The notes under the pieces are model-generated. The model was not told where the DNA came from, searched no databases, and saw nothing but the letters and a program-made list of their open reading frames with translations. The translations under genes and the position numbers were made by a program. From NCBI GenBank assembly GCA_019096195.1, contig JAGTXK010000190.1, forward strand, positions 62,001-126,000: a DNA stretch of 64,000 nucleotides, in the 5' to 3' direction. Shown here one piece after another: positions 24,821 through 35,904 of this stretch (the first letter of the stretch is position 1; each line of letters opens with the position of its first letter). This DNA is from Boletus sp. NGJ. Taxonomy: Eukaryota; Basidiomycota; Agaricomycetes; Boletales; Boletaceae.

Positions 24821-26472
24821 AGATTGAATCGCATCGCATCGTGTCGTGTTTTGCGTTCTGTTACTTTACCCCCTTTTTTTACCCCCCCCCCCCCCCTTTT
24901 TTTTTTTTTTTTTCATCGTTGCACCATGGACCCGTTCTCATGCTACAGCTTCACATCTCTTTGATTTTGTTTCATTTACCTACAGCAAACTGCATACAGA
25001 GAGAGAGTGGGAGGGAGGGAGGAATAGGAGGAGGGGAGGGGAAACCATATAATTGCCTGTCTGGGCCCCTCGTCCGTTCTGCGGCATTCACACTTTCATT
25101 CCTTTTTAAAATATCACTCGTTTGTAAGTACTGTAGATGTTACAAGTCAAATTTTCTTTCTTTCGTCGTTGAACGACGTCCAGTGACGCCATTTGGCACC
25201 GAAATGAGAGTTGAGAAACGTGTCCGCCTTTTTCTCTTTTCTCTTTTCTTTTTCTTTTTCTTTTTCTTTTTCTTTTCAAATCGGGGGTGTTCATTTCGTC
25301 TTTTCTCTTCACGTCTGCACGTCGTGAGTTTTATGAATGGGTGACGCCGTCAACCGACTTTTGCTTCCATTTCGCCCTGTACCACTGCTCGGTCGCTCCA
25401 GGACCCATCGACGTGATCGCCTTAAACACATAGGTGGATGCGCGCCCTGGATCGGATCGATTGACTGTTTGGGTGCTCGGTCTGCGATTTCGATGTATAT
25501 CATCTCGTTCGTTTACTCCATGCCGTGTCCAAGTGCTGCGTCATCGTCGTCGTGCCTTTTGAATCCAAGTGCCACCGGCAGTGCGACGATCGAGCGTCAC
25601 CGTGTGCGATGTGCGTGGCCTTGGGTAGCATGACGACGAACGAACCACGAGAGCCGAGCCATAGTACTAGTAGGCTACGTTGGTTCAGAATCGGTCCCGG
25701 GAGTCATGTTACGCTTGGATCGCGTCGGTCTGAGGGATGGGGTGGTGGCCTATAGAATGTGAACGGTGGAATGCGAACAGCACGGTGGTGGAACGTTCCA
25801 TTGGGTCCATGGGAGCCCGAGGCCGAGCGACGAGCGACGCAGTTCGATATGATGGAAGGTGTGTAGGATTGGAATGTCCGCCTTATACTGACATTGTGCC
25901 AGTGGACCCTTTGTCCCGGCTCGTCGCTCGCACATGGGAGGCGGAGCGAGTTGCACGCAGCCCGAGGGACGCTGATCGGTGGTCTACGTTTGCTGTGTGG
26001 ACGTGGACTCGATGGTGCGGGAACACCCCTCGGCTGATAAGGTTTGCGTTCAACGTCGACACGTTCACCCGTTTTCGCAGCACGACCGTATCGGACGGTT
26101 ACTCGTGCCGGATGTCGAAATCCTGGGATTTACGGTGGTGGCCCGAATCAATGAGCCCTCGCGTGTGTATCATGATTCCGTCAGCGACCTTTGAGTGATT
26201 AGCCACGCCAATATCAATGCTGCGGGGGACACCGACTCAAAGAACTGCACAATCGATGTGTATAAAAGCGTTTTGTTACATCCAATTACCTAAATCACCC
26301 ATGGGATGCCCATCTTCAGTGGCTGACCCACGACACAACATCCATGAGGGTAGCCTGATGGAAACGAAACTGTCCCCTGCTTCTCGTTGGTCCTAACCCA
26401 CAGTGAGTCTAAGAATGCAAGCTAAAAGAAGTACGCGCACCGTTACGTGAATTCTCGCAGCCTCGGGATGGG
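24821..26472. other. Spacer, mostly part of a segmental duplication
   Basis: The first part has long C/T homopolymers (24878-24914) and a CTTTTT-type microsatellite (25225-25277). From about 25068 to 26472 the sequence matches 34752-35904 closely, including CGTTCAACGTCGACACGTTC at 26047 and 35470. No coding gene is supported in either copy. Confidence 0.7.
25225..25277. repeat. CTTTTT microsatellite
   Basis: An approximately 50-bp pyrimidine tract of repeated CTTTTT/CTTTTC units. The duplicated counterpart near 34990 has only a seven-T run, so the tract expanded in this copy or shrank in the other. Confidence 0.75.
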
Positions 26473-28540
26473 TCAGGTTATGTGCTTGTTGCGCCTAATG
26501 GGACGTGAGCTCTGACGTGGTCTACCATTGCCCAAAAAAAAAAGACGCACTGGGCCTGCTCTCGCCGAACCTGTAGTACCTTGTCCACTACCAGAAGCAC
26601 CTTTCTTTGATTGAGCGGGCTTGGTACGCGATTTACGCTGCAACATCTGATGAGTCCTTGCATACAGAGTCGAGGAACAACCGACCTTGGGCTCTGGCAC
26701 TCTGAAAGATGTCGCAACCACTCGCTAGGATGATATGTTGGACACAACACATCCGATTGTGTATCAAGGACACACTCACTCGCTTGGGTCTAGCGGCGGC
26801 CATCGTCGAAGATCCCACATTTGAGTCTTCCAACCTTGCTGGTGACTGGGAAACGAGATTGATTATCGACAACCTGACGCGACTTTCCGGGAACTCGATC
26901 GGGCTTGTGCAATGCCGAGTCATTGTTACTCTTCCTGATCCTCGTCGGCAACAACCTTTTCAGCTTTGAAATTCCCCGAGATGACTTGGCTGTATTGATA
27001 CTTTCTTCTAGATCTACATCTGGAGAGGAGGCCGTAGTATTGATATTTTATTTTCCTCTAGATCTGTGTCTCGAGGGGAGGCTGTAGGAAGGGCATCCAA
27101 CGACTGTGGCACGGCATTGAACGTGCCAAAAGGCGGTGCTTCTTCCTCGTGGAGATGGACGGAGGACGCCGAGGATAGTGACTGTAGGAGCGTCAGCACG
27201 AAAATGAGGGAAAATAGTGATCATTAACCTCGTAGTCAAACTCAGGAGCGGCCGAACTCAACGACACATCGGCCTACGCGGTTGTGAGAACTCGGTCCAA
27301 GGGGGAATGAACGAACAAACGAATACCTCGAGGAGATCACCACTGACGTCTTCGTTGTGGGCGGCGGACACGACTGGATTTGATTTCCCCGGTTGTTCCT
27401 GGTGCACGTACACAGCGAAGGAGTCCGCGCAAATCATTTTGGTAACCGAATAGCAAATCCTACCACAGTGGAGTCAGTTCGTTCATTGTTGTGGCTGCCC
27501 AATGTCGAAGGCTGCTCATCTCGTTCTCGTTCCTCGGGAGTAGATGGCTAACATAGTGTGTCAACATGGGAGACAGAATGCAGGCCAAATACCTACATGG
27601 AAAGAACCATAAAGTTCTGGGAGAATATGGCCAAGTTCACGCACTGCGATTTTTCCGTCCTCTCGTCCTGTCGCAAGATAGTTGCAGTCTTGGGAGAGGG
27701 CAATTGAAAATATCGTTCCACTGTCCTTGATGACAAGGCCGATTCGAGTCAGTGTTGAGGTATCGAGGAATGAGATGGTAGGGCCTGCATTGGTAGCGAA
27801 GAATTTGCCATTGGTAGCCAGAGCGATAGACTTGAGCCTGCCGCCTTTGAAAACCTGCGTTTCAGCAAGCTGGGACCCAGTGGAGACTTGGAAAGACCGG
27901 ATTTTGTTGTCCTCACATACGGCAAAAATGTGCTGACCATCGTTCGACCATGCAAGTGGAGTGATAGTGTGTGTTGATGATGGTGTGGTAGTCTTGATAT
28001 TGATGACCTCGTTGCCGTTGTGAGTGTCAAGGACGCGAATGGAATCCCCCCAGCAAGCAGTGGCAATATGCTCGCCATTTGGTGAAAATTTGACTCCGGT
28101 AACTTCTCCGTCATGCTTGAGTGGGCCAACGAATCTCTTTCCGCTCGAGATCCTCCAAATGCTCGCTGTGTTTGCATCAGTCCCAGTGGCGAATCTGGTC
28201 TAGTCTAAGGAGACATCGACTGCCCGCACCAAGTTTGTGTCCTCCACCTGGATGATCTTTTCACGCAGCTCTGCGTCCCATACAGTTGCCCCATTCCAAG
28301 ACCCACCCACAACCCGATCTCTCGACACGGAAATGACGCGTGGCAACCGCACTCCTGTTTGCTTTCCAACCTCTTGACCGTCTGCGAGTCGCCATTTTCG
28401 AAATCCATCGTCACTCCCACCCAAGAGATGTATTCCGTCAGGGTGGAACGCGACTCCACACACCCAATCAGAGCTACCGGTATCAAGTACTATTGTTGGG
28501 TCTGACTGAATTGTCAGCAGTGCACAATCACTCCTCAAAA
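26473..28540 (-). pseudogene. WD40-repeat gene, array copy A (one nonsense codon)
   Basis: This copy reads as a seven-bladed WD40 propeller: LDTGSSDWVCGVAFHPDG, WRLADGQEVGKQTG, VWDAELREKI, VDVSLD, GVKFSPNGEHIAT, PLAWSNDGQHIFAV, SIALATNGKFFAT, and ATGREDGKIAVRELGHILPE. A TAG codon on the minus strand (28200-28202) interrupts blade 3, where copies C, D and E have a Ser codon (TCG); the frame is otherwise open through the propeller. The propeller exon ends at a GT donor near 27595. Smaller exons follow for a Ser/Pro-rich tail (SLSSASSVHLHEEE..) and a final basic exon (SFRVPEPKVGCSSTLYA.. KSRTKPAQSKKGASGS). No ATG is seen at the position of MLTIQ in other copies (CTG here). It is either a young pseudogene or contains a sequencing error. 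Confidence 0.72.
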
Positions 28541-28902
28541 CTGCTACGCACCGGTATTCGTCGACGACATCCTCACCGATGGCACGCAGTCGTGGGCTTC
28601 GGAGAGTGAAAGAAAGTGGTAGGTATTATGAATTTGCGTACTCGGATATACACCACGAGATAGAACAGAATCCTCGTGCGGGGGAGGAATGCGACCTAAC
28701 GCACATCCTTGTCTTAGTTGACATTCAAATAGTGGCCTGGATCAATGACACATGCGTACTTATCATCACCCAGTCAGCGATCATGAAATGACTAGCTAGA
28801 CTCAATCTGGATGGGCTTATCAGTACTCATAACCATGCTGCAAGGTGGCAATAACTCAAAGAACTACGCGATCGATGTCTGGATAAGTCATGTCTTGCTA
28901 CA

Positions 28903-30840
28903 TCAACAATCCTCCACGAGTGCCGTCTTCATCAGCTGACCCACAACACATCCACGCAGGAAACGCGATCGGAAGGATAGCCTTGTCTGACCGTCGCTGA
29001 TGAGATCCAACATGAGTCCAACTTGTTGGGTATGTGAAAGGAGGTGTGCGCACAGTGAGATGGACGGTCTCGGCGGAGGGTTGAGATAAATCGTTCGCTT
29101 GTTGCGCATAATAGGATGTGAGCTATCATGATGTGGTCTACCATCACCAAAAAGAAGACACGTGGCCTGCTCCCGCTGGACTTGCAGCACCTTGTCCGCT
29201 ATGAGAAGGACCTTTTTTTTGGAAGGGTGGGCTTGGTATTAGGCTACAACGACTGATGAGCCCCTGTATGTAAACTCGAGGAACGACGAACCTTTCGTTG
29301 TCCCAACAAGGGTTTCGCCACCGACGCTAAGATGATGTGTTGGACACACCGCATCCGATTGTTTATCAAGGAGGGACACTCACTAGCACACGTTTAGTTG
29401 CAGCCATCCTCGAAGGTCCCAAGTTCGAGTCTTCCACCCTCGCTGGTGGCCGGGAGTGAGATTGATGATCAGCAGCCTGACGCGACTCTCTGGAGACTCG
29501 ATCGGACAATGCTAGGTCCTTTTTACTCTTCCTGATCCTTGTCTTTAGCCACTTTTTGAACATCAGGATACCCTGAGATGACTGGCAGAGCATCCAACCG
29601 CTGTGCTACAGCAGGGGATAAGCCACGTGGTGGTACCTCATCCTCACGAGAATGGACGGAGGACACTGGGGACAGTGACTGCGGCAGGGCCAACACGGAG
29701 GGAAGAGGAGAATGTCGTGACGACTAACCTCATCACAGTCGGACTGAGTAGCGGGCGTGGTCGTCGGCACTTCGACCTATGCGATTGTGAGAACTCGCTT
29801 CGAGGAGGGAAAGAACGAATGGATACCTCGAGAAGATCACCATCGTCATCAACGCTGCGGGCCTTGGACTTGAGTCGACCGAATTTCCCAGGCTCTGCCT
29901 GGTGTACATGTGCGATGACCAAGTCAGCGCGACTCGTTTTGGCGATGGAAGGACAAACTCTTACTGAGTCAGTGTCAGATGTTTTGTTGTCATAACCAGC
30001 CGAGGTCGAAGGCAGCTTGTCTGGTCGCCGTTCCTCACGAGTGGATGCCTAATGTAGTATATCAACGGTGACGGAACAGACATGCCAACACAGTCAATGG
30101 ACAAATACTTACATGGAAAGGACCATATGAGTCCGGGAGAATACTGCCGAGGTCATGCACATTGATTTTCCCGTGATCTTGATCAGTCGCAAGATAACTA
30201 CGCATCTGCGGGAGATTGTGATTAGGAATATATATATATCTTCCCTCTCCTTGATGGCAGGGACAATGTGAGAGAGAGCCGACGTGTCTAGGAACGAGAT
30301 GCCATGGTCTGTGACAGTAGCAATAAACTTGCCACTCGGTACCAGAGAAATAGCCTTGTGCTTGTCGCCATCGAGAGTGGGTGATTCGGCAATCTGGGAC
30401 CCTGTGGACACATTGAAAGACCTGATTTTCTGGTCGTCCGATACAGTAGAAATTTGTTGACTGTCGTTGGACCACGCAGGCGGACTGAGCATGTAATGGT
30501 CTTGATGTCGATGAGTTGGTCTCCGTTGCGGTTGTCAAAAATCTGGACCGAGCCACCTTCGTAGGAAGTCTAGTAGCGATCTGCTCGCCTATTCGGAGAG
30601 AACCTGATTCCCGTAACACCTCTGTCGTGTCTGAGCGGTCCAACGAGTCGCCTCTCACTCGTAAGGCTCCAGATGCTCGCTTCGTAGGGGTGGCAAACTT
30701 GGTCGAGTCTGCGGAGACGTCAACTGCAGACACCGTCTTTGTTCCCTCCACCTCGATGATCTTTTCATCCACCTCTGCACCCCACACGTGCGCCCCCTTG
30801 TCAGTCCCACATACTACCCACTTATGATTCCTCGACACAG
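28903..30840 (-). pseudogene. WD40-repeat gene, array copy B (decayed)
   Basis: This is the most degraded array copy. It retains SRNHKWVVCGTDKGAHVWGA, a VSAVDVSADSTKFAT blade and ILPDSYGPFHVSIC, but most middle blades lie in shifted frames and the first blade is missing: the sequence jumps from the LTIQ-like start region to SRNHKW near 30845. The tail exons are recognisable at 29366-29930 (FPPRSEFSQSHRS, SRQAADHQSHSRPPARVEDS). The last exon ends further downstream than in A, with NKLDSCWISSATVRQG. Several frameshifts make a functional product unlikely. Confidence 0.7.
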
Positions 30841-31705
30841 TAATGGCATTGAAGTCTCAAGTACTTGAATTGTCAGCATCGCACAATTACTGCTCAGAAC
30901 TGCTACACACCGGTATTACTCGCGAATAAAATGGTACACAGCCTTGGGGGTTCAAAGACTGAAAAAACGACGTGTTTCACTTTACTCGTGGTGCGCAAAG
31001 TCGCTGTGCCTTATTCTCACCTCTTGCTCGGATCCCAGCTCGGTGAGCCTGCGACATTGCCACAGACAAAGTATGGGTTAACCTTGGCGTCCACTTCCCT
31101 TGTGGTTTTATTCACTGCCAGAATTCTCTATGTCCTCCCCTGCAAAAAAATATGGTTCCATCCGACAGGAAAAGTTACCAACTCTCGCAGTTCGTCGAGA
31201 AAGCCCTCTGGGGAAAAAACCGTTTGAATTCTATTCGATGTTTTCGGTCGTGCCGCGATCGTACGAACAACCTTCGCGCAGAAAATAGGTATGATTCATG
31301 CACGCATATATCGCGTCATGAATTGTGTACAGTGTACACGACAACCCCGTTCACAGTTAGGATAGCACAGTCAAGATGGAGTATCTTGAGTCGGTAATGC
31401 AGCCGCAGCGGATGCTGACGCTTCCGCACAAAGATTGGATCTCTTGCGTCGCATATCCCAGTACGCCCTTTCCAAGTTCCCCGTGTATCCCCATCCACTC
31501 AAACATGCTTTCTTCCAACCGTTTGTATGACGATTGCGTACATTACATATTGCAGCATTGGGAGATACATAATACATGGAATTCACAAGACGAGGCATAT
31601 GTATAGGTAGAACACATATTCAAGTCACCGCTCAAAGTACCAACATCCTCTGCCATTCGCCTCAGTGCTAGTGCCCTTCCCCTATCGCTACCTCCAAATC
31701 CTTGT
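30841..31705. other. Spacer between copy B and the seven-helix gene
   Basis: The first 150 bp share GGTGCGCAAAG..CCTTATTCT with the regions upstream of copies C, D and E, so the duplication extended past the gene's 5' end. The rest shows no supported gene. Confidence 0.5.
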
Positions 31706-33558
31706 TCAAACCTGACGTGCATCATCTCTTAACGCTTTGAGTTGTATCACCTCCGATTCGTTCCCGCTGCCTTCCGCGACCTGATCCTGCTCCGGAGCGC
31801 CATCCGCGAATGTAATCGTAGGTACGGCTACATTTTGATTGGCAATAGGTTGCGAGAACAGATCAAATCCAGTATCAACCCCCTGCCAGCGGTGACGGTG
31901 ATCGCGGTCATACAGCTCGCGCACACTGATGATGAACCGAGGCATCATGGGGCATATGGTTACGTAGGCCAACAGGTTCAGGACGAGCATTAAAGTGCCG
32001 CTGATTGGATTCCCGTTTTGAACTAGAGCGATAATGTTGAAAAATATGTTTCTAGCGGTTCAGAAGAAAACAGCTGAATTGTCAGCTTTGGGCAAGGACT
32101 CGAGAGTGAGATGGATGGAAGAACGTGATGATGACGGATGAGAACGAGAGAGAAAACTTACACAAGGAAATAAAGAATTCCATCTCTCACGAATAGTTGC
32201 ATGTACCGATTAGGTTGCCACCACTTGGATGCTTTGTACATCTTCACCGATTGCTTCATGGCTGGGATGATAGCGAGAACCAAAAGTGCAATACCGAGCA
32301 ACGATTGGGGAGAGGCAGCATACATGGTGAAGAAAGATGGGAAATTCAATGATGTGGCGCAAAAAGATAAATCAATAACTTGTAAAATTGTGACTAGTGA
32401 AAAGGACGGCAGGCCCGGGAGATGAAGGGCCACCTATGTGAGAGTGGAGTGACATGTGAGGTTGAGCCAAAGCATACCTGAGAGGGATGTGTTGGGATTG
32501 TTGTAGATGCCTGTAAACACGATGGAAACGACAACCTGCGGTATGTAGAGGAACAAGAGGCCCCAAAGAATCCTTTTGGATCGATTCCACATTGCATACG
32601 CCCGCAATATCATTACCACTATATTGAAATTATCATTATCGTCAGGGGAGACGAACAAGGGAGTAATGTTGACTCACAATTAGCAGCACTAAGAAATATT
32701 ACGAAGGCAAATTGAGCTGCTAGTAATATTGCAGTACCTTTGGAATATCCCATGTCTATGTTTGGAGGGCAGTAAATCAATCCACTTACACCTATGGGAC
32801 TATTATCAATACGGCGGTGGCAGTTTTAAATCAAACTTTAGGTACATACATCTGTCCGAAGGCATTTATTAATAACAAACGAGATGTAAAGCAGAAAAAC
32901 TGACGCTGAGATGGCCCGGGCCAGGGACAAAGGTACCACTAACTAGTGAATGTATCTGATCAGCTCAATTCACCTTCCATATATAGCTTTGAACATACTG
33001 AGGGTATTGAGGCTTAAGCGCAAATCAACTATTAGCTGTGCAATTTGCTACGCATCCGAGTCATAACATGATAGACTTACACGGCATAAGCAAGACCAAG
33101 ATAGCGGACCTACAGAACTGCCGATTCAGAACATGTGCGATGGGGTGGCTCCTAAGTGTTGGTATGTACCAGAACAAAGAGTGTAGAGACCCAGGTCCAG
33201 GGTCTACGCTGTGCGACTGTCAGGCCCAGTGCTCGCTTGTAAATTGTTGCTTCCTTACCCAAATATACTGTATCTTTGAATTTTCTCAGTCATCAAATAA
33301 GATGTGGAGAGCGAAATAATATACCTCTCTCGGAACGGTGAGGACTGCAGTGGTAGGATTGCATAACTTCAGAATGGAACAAATAGTGTGCATGTTATCT
33401 ATCACTCACGGTAATCGTACATAACAGCAGTGACGAGAACAACTGGATTGATCTGTAAGAGTAATAGTTGACTTGGGGAACGAACAACTTTACGGGATAA
33501 GTAATCATTCATCTGGAGAAGCTCCAAAGTAGACTGCAAGTCCGAGTCGGAGGACATG
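31706..33558 (-). CDS. Seven-helix membrane protein, DUF6533-like
   Basis: This resembles the basidiomycete family of seven-transmembrane proteins that start with a DUF6533 domain; their function is unknown. Exon 1 starts at 33558 (MSSDSDLQSTLELLQMNDYL) and joins across an intron near 33330-33410 to DYLLTVPRE, the family's entry motif. Later exons are clear: MGYSKGTAILLAAQFAFVIF; VVMILRAYAMWNRSKRILWG with LLFLYIPQVVVSIVFTGIYN; SLLGIALLVLAIIPAMKQSV; and NIFFNIIALVQNGNPISGTL ending in RFIISVRELYDRD, a typical family signature. The C-terminus is an acidic soluble tail ending DDARQV. The stretch from 32.8 to 33.3 kb, which should hold helices 1-2, could not be joined into a convincing frame, so the gene may be damaged there. 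Confidence 0.68.
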
Positions 33559-34751
33559 GCAAGTACAAGAGAAACAGCGGTGGTTGACGGGCTAACAACA
33601 GACAAAGATGATGGCCGAGGAGAGGAAGGTCGCCGTTGGCTTGGCCCTGGCAGTTAAATCTTCTGTCCATATTTGCGCATGTGTGATTCATTTGGAACAA
33701 CAGGTGACCGCAATCTGCCACAGCTACACAGGATATGCAGGGCCAGTAGTGATGGAAGGCGGTGCGAGACTCGTGTATACAAAAGAGGACATTTACAATC
33801 GAAGGATTATTGTAAAGTTTTCGTTTGAGACCATGATGATATATCAATCCTACCACCCTTGCCAGTGGCGAGTGTAAGAAGCATTCAGCGCCAGCCTGAG
33901 AGCGGTCCAGTTGAGGACAACGTCGAATTCTGCAATTCGGTGATTTTAGGGTACTACGGATCAAAAACCCCACAGGAACAGCGTCTTTTCGCTCATCTAA
34001 ACATTGACTCTCATCGCCATCATCAGGGTTCCTGACATGCTACCCGCACTCAGCCCGAGGCACTGCATACTTACGAATATCACCACGGTATATGTTGTTG
34101 GTACCCTCTTCTGCCCATCAACGCGTGTCCATTACTTATGCTAATATTGGCTTTGGAGATCGAGGGATTATTTCATTGTAGAACCCTTGTGAGTTGACGA
34201 CCTGTGTCAGTCAACTTACTTGTAAATGACTGGTGACGAGAAGCAGCAGGGCTTCCCCACCACTGGCAATACCAAAGTATCCACGGGCCTTATCTCTGGC
34301 CACCTTAACTGGGTGGGGGAACTGCGGAAGTAATGCGGAGAAGCACAATTGCCTCTATCGTCAGTGATTCGCGAAGCGGCAATCAGGAAGAATTTTTTCA
34401 TGGCGCTGAGGAGGCTATACTCTTTGACAATAGATGGACCTAGTGATCTTACGCCCCGCCCGCAGGATCGTCTTCTCTCTCGACTCACGATGCCTCGAAA
34501 CATCCCGCGCCGTCTGATCTGTCCTTTCCCGTACGTCCCCTGCAATTGTCCGTATATGTTGATGGTAGGAGGCGTGCATGCGTCCAAGATCTATCCCTAT
34601 GCATCTGTATGCAATTCTACATCGTCCCCGTCCCGCCCTCCAGATACGTGACACTTGATCAATACCCAATTTCTGATCGACTCACGATAACACGCACCAG
34701 CATCCGAGGATCCGAGTGTGTGGTGGGGGAGGGTGGAGAGGGTGGGGACCT
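33559..34751. other. Spacer, no supported gene
   Basis: About 1.2 kb upstream of the seven-helix gene. Frames at 33509-33973 and 34216-34669 on the minus strand show no domain. A G-rich run (GTGGTGGGGGAGGG..) occurs at 34719-34745. Confidence 0.4.
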
Positions 34752-35904
34752 CGTCCGTTCCGTGGCATTCGCACCTTCATTCATTTTAAAAATATCACTC
34801 GTTTGCACGTAGATGGTGGCGCTTGAGCTAGAAGCTTGAGGGAAGGTCAGTGGTACTCGCAGTAGTGGTGGTCCGTACGCACGTTCGTGTGAGCGGCAAG
34901 CAAATCTTTTTTTTTTCGTCATTGAACGACGTCCAGTGATGCCATTTGGCACCGAGACGAGAATTGAGAGTTGAGAAACATGCCCACCTTTTTTTCGAAG
35001 TGCGAGTGCGACGATCGAGCGTCGTGTGCGATATACGTGCCCTTGGGTGCATGACAACGGACGAACCCCTTCTATGTTCAAAGAGCCGAGCCCTAGTAGA
35101 CTACGTCGGTTCAGATCGGTCCACGCGACGGTGTCTGTGTACTGTAGCCCGAGTCACTGCGTTATGTTGGATCGCGTCGGTCTGAGGGATGGGATGGTGG
35201 CCTATAGAATGTGAACGGTGGAATGCGAACAGCACGGTGGTGGAACATCGTCCATGGTAGCCCGAGGCCGAGTGACGAGCGACGCGGTTCGGTATGGAAG
35301 GTGTATAGAAATAGAATGTCCGCCCAGTGATACTGACATTATGCCAATGGACCCTTCGTCCCGACTCGTCGCTCGCAGTGTCGCACGTGGGGAGGTAGAG
35401 CGAGTTGCACGCAGCCCGAGGGACGCTGGTCGGTGGTACGGCAATACCCCTCGGCTGATAAGGTTTGCGTTCAACGTCGACACGTTCGCGCTCTCTCATT
35501 TCGCAGTGCGACATTGGACGATTACTCGTGCCGGACGTCGAAATTCCTGGGATCTTTGGATTTGCAGTAGCAGCCCGAATCAATGAGCCCTCGCTGAGCC
35601 CTCGCGTGTGTATCGTGATTCCATGCAGTGACCGTTGAATGAATAGCCACACCAATGCTGGGGAACCGACTCAGAGAACTGCGCAATCGATGTGTATAAA
35701 AGCGTCTTGCTACATCCAATTACCTAAATCACCCATGGGTCCCATCTTCAGTGGCTGACCCACGACACAACATCCATGAGGGTAACCTGATGGAAATGAA
35801 ACTGTCCCCTGCTTCTCGTTGGTCCTAACCCACAGTAAGTCTAAGAATGTAAGCTAAAAGAAGTACGCGCACCGTTACGTGAATTCTCGCAGCCTCGGGA
35901 TGGG

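Larger units (their letters stand above)
25068..28700. repeat. Segmental duplication, left copy
   Basis: About 3.6 kb containing WD40 copy A and its 3' flank, matching 34752-38400 in the same orientation. Around 26290-26510 versus 35725-35945 the two differ at only a few positions per 100 bases, so at least this part is recent or recently homogenised. Other parts are more divergent and carry small insertions or deletions. Confidence 0.75.

Noticed and set aside
34216-34669. Minus-strand frames of 84-123 codons
   Set aside because: Arg/Ser-rich chance peptides with no partner exons.
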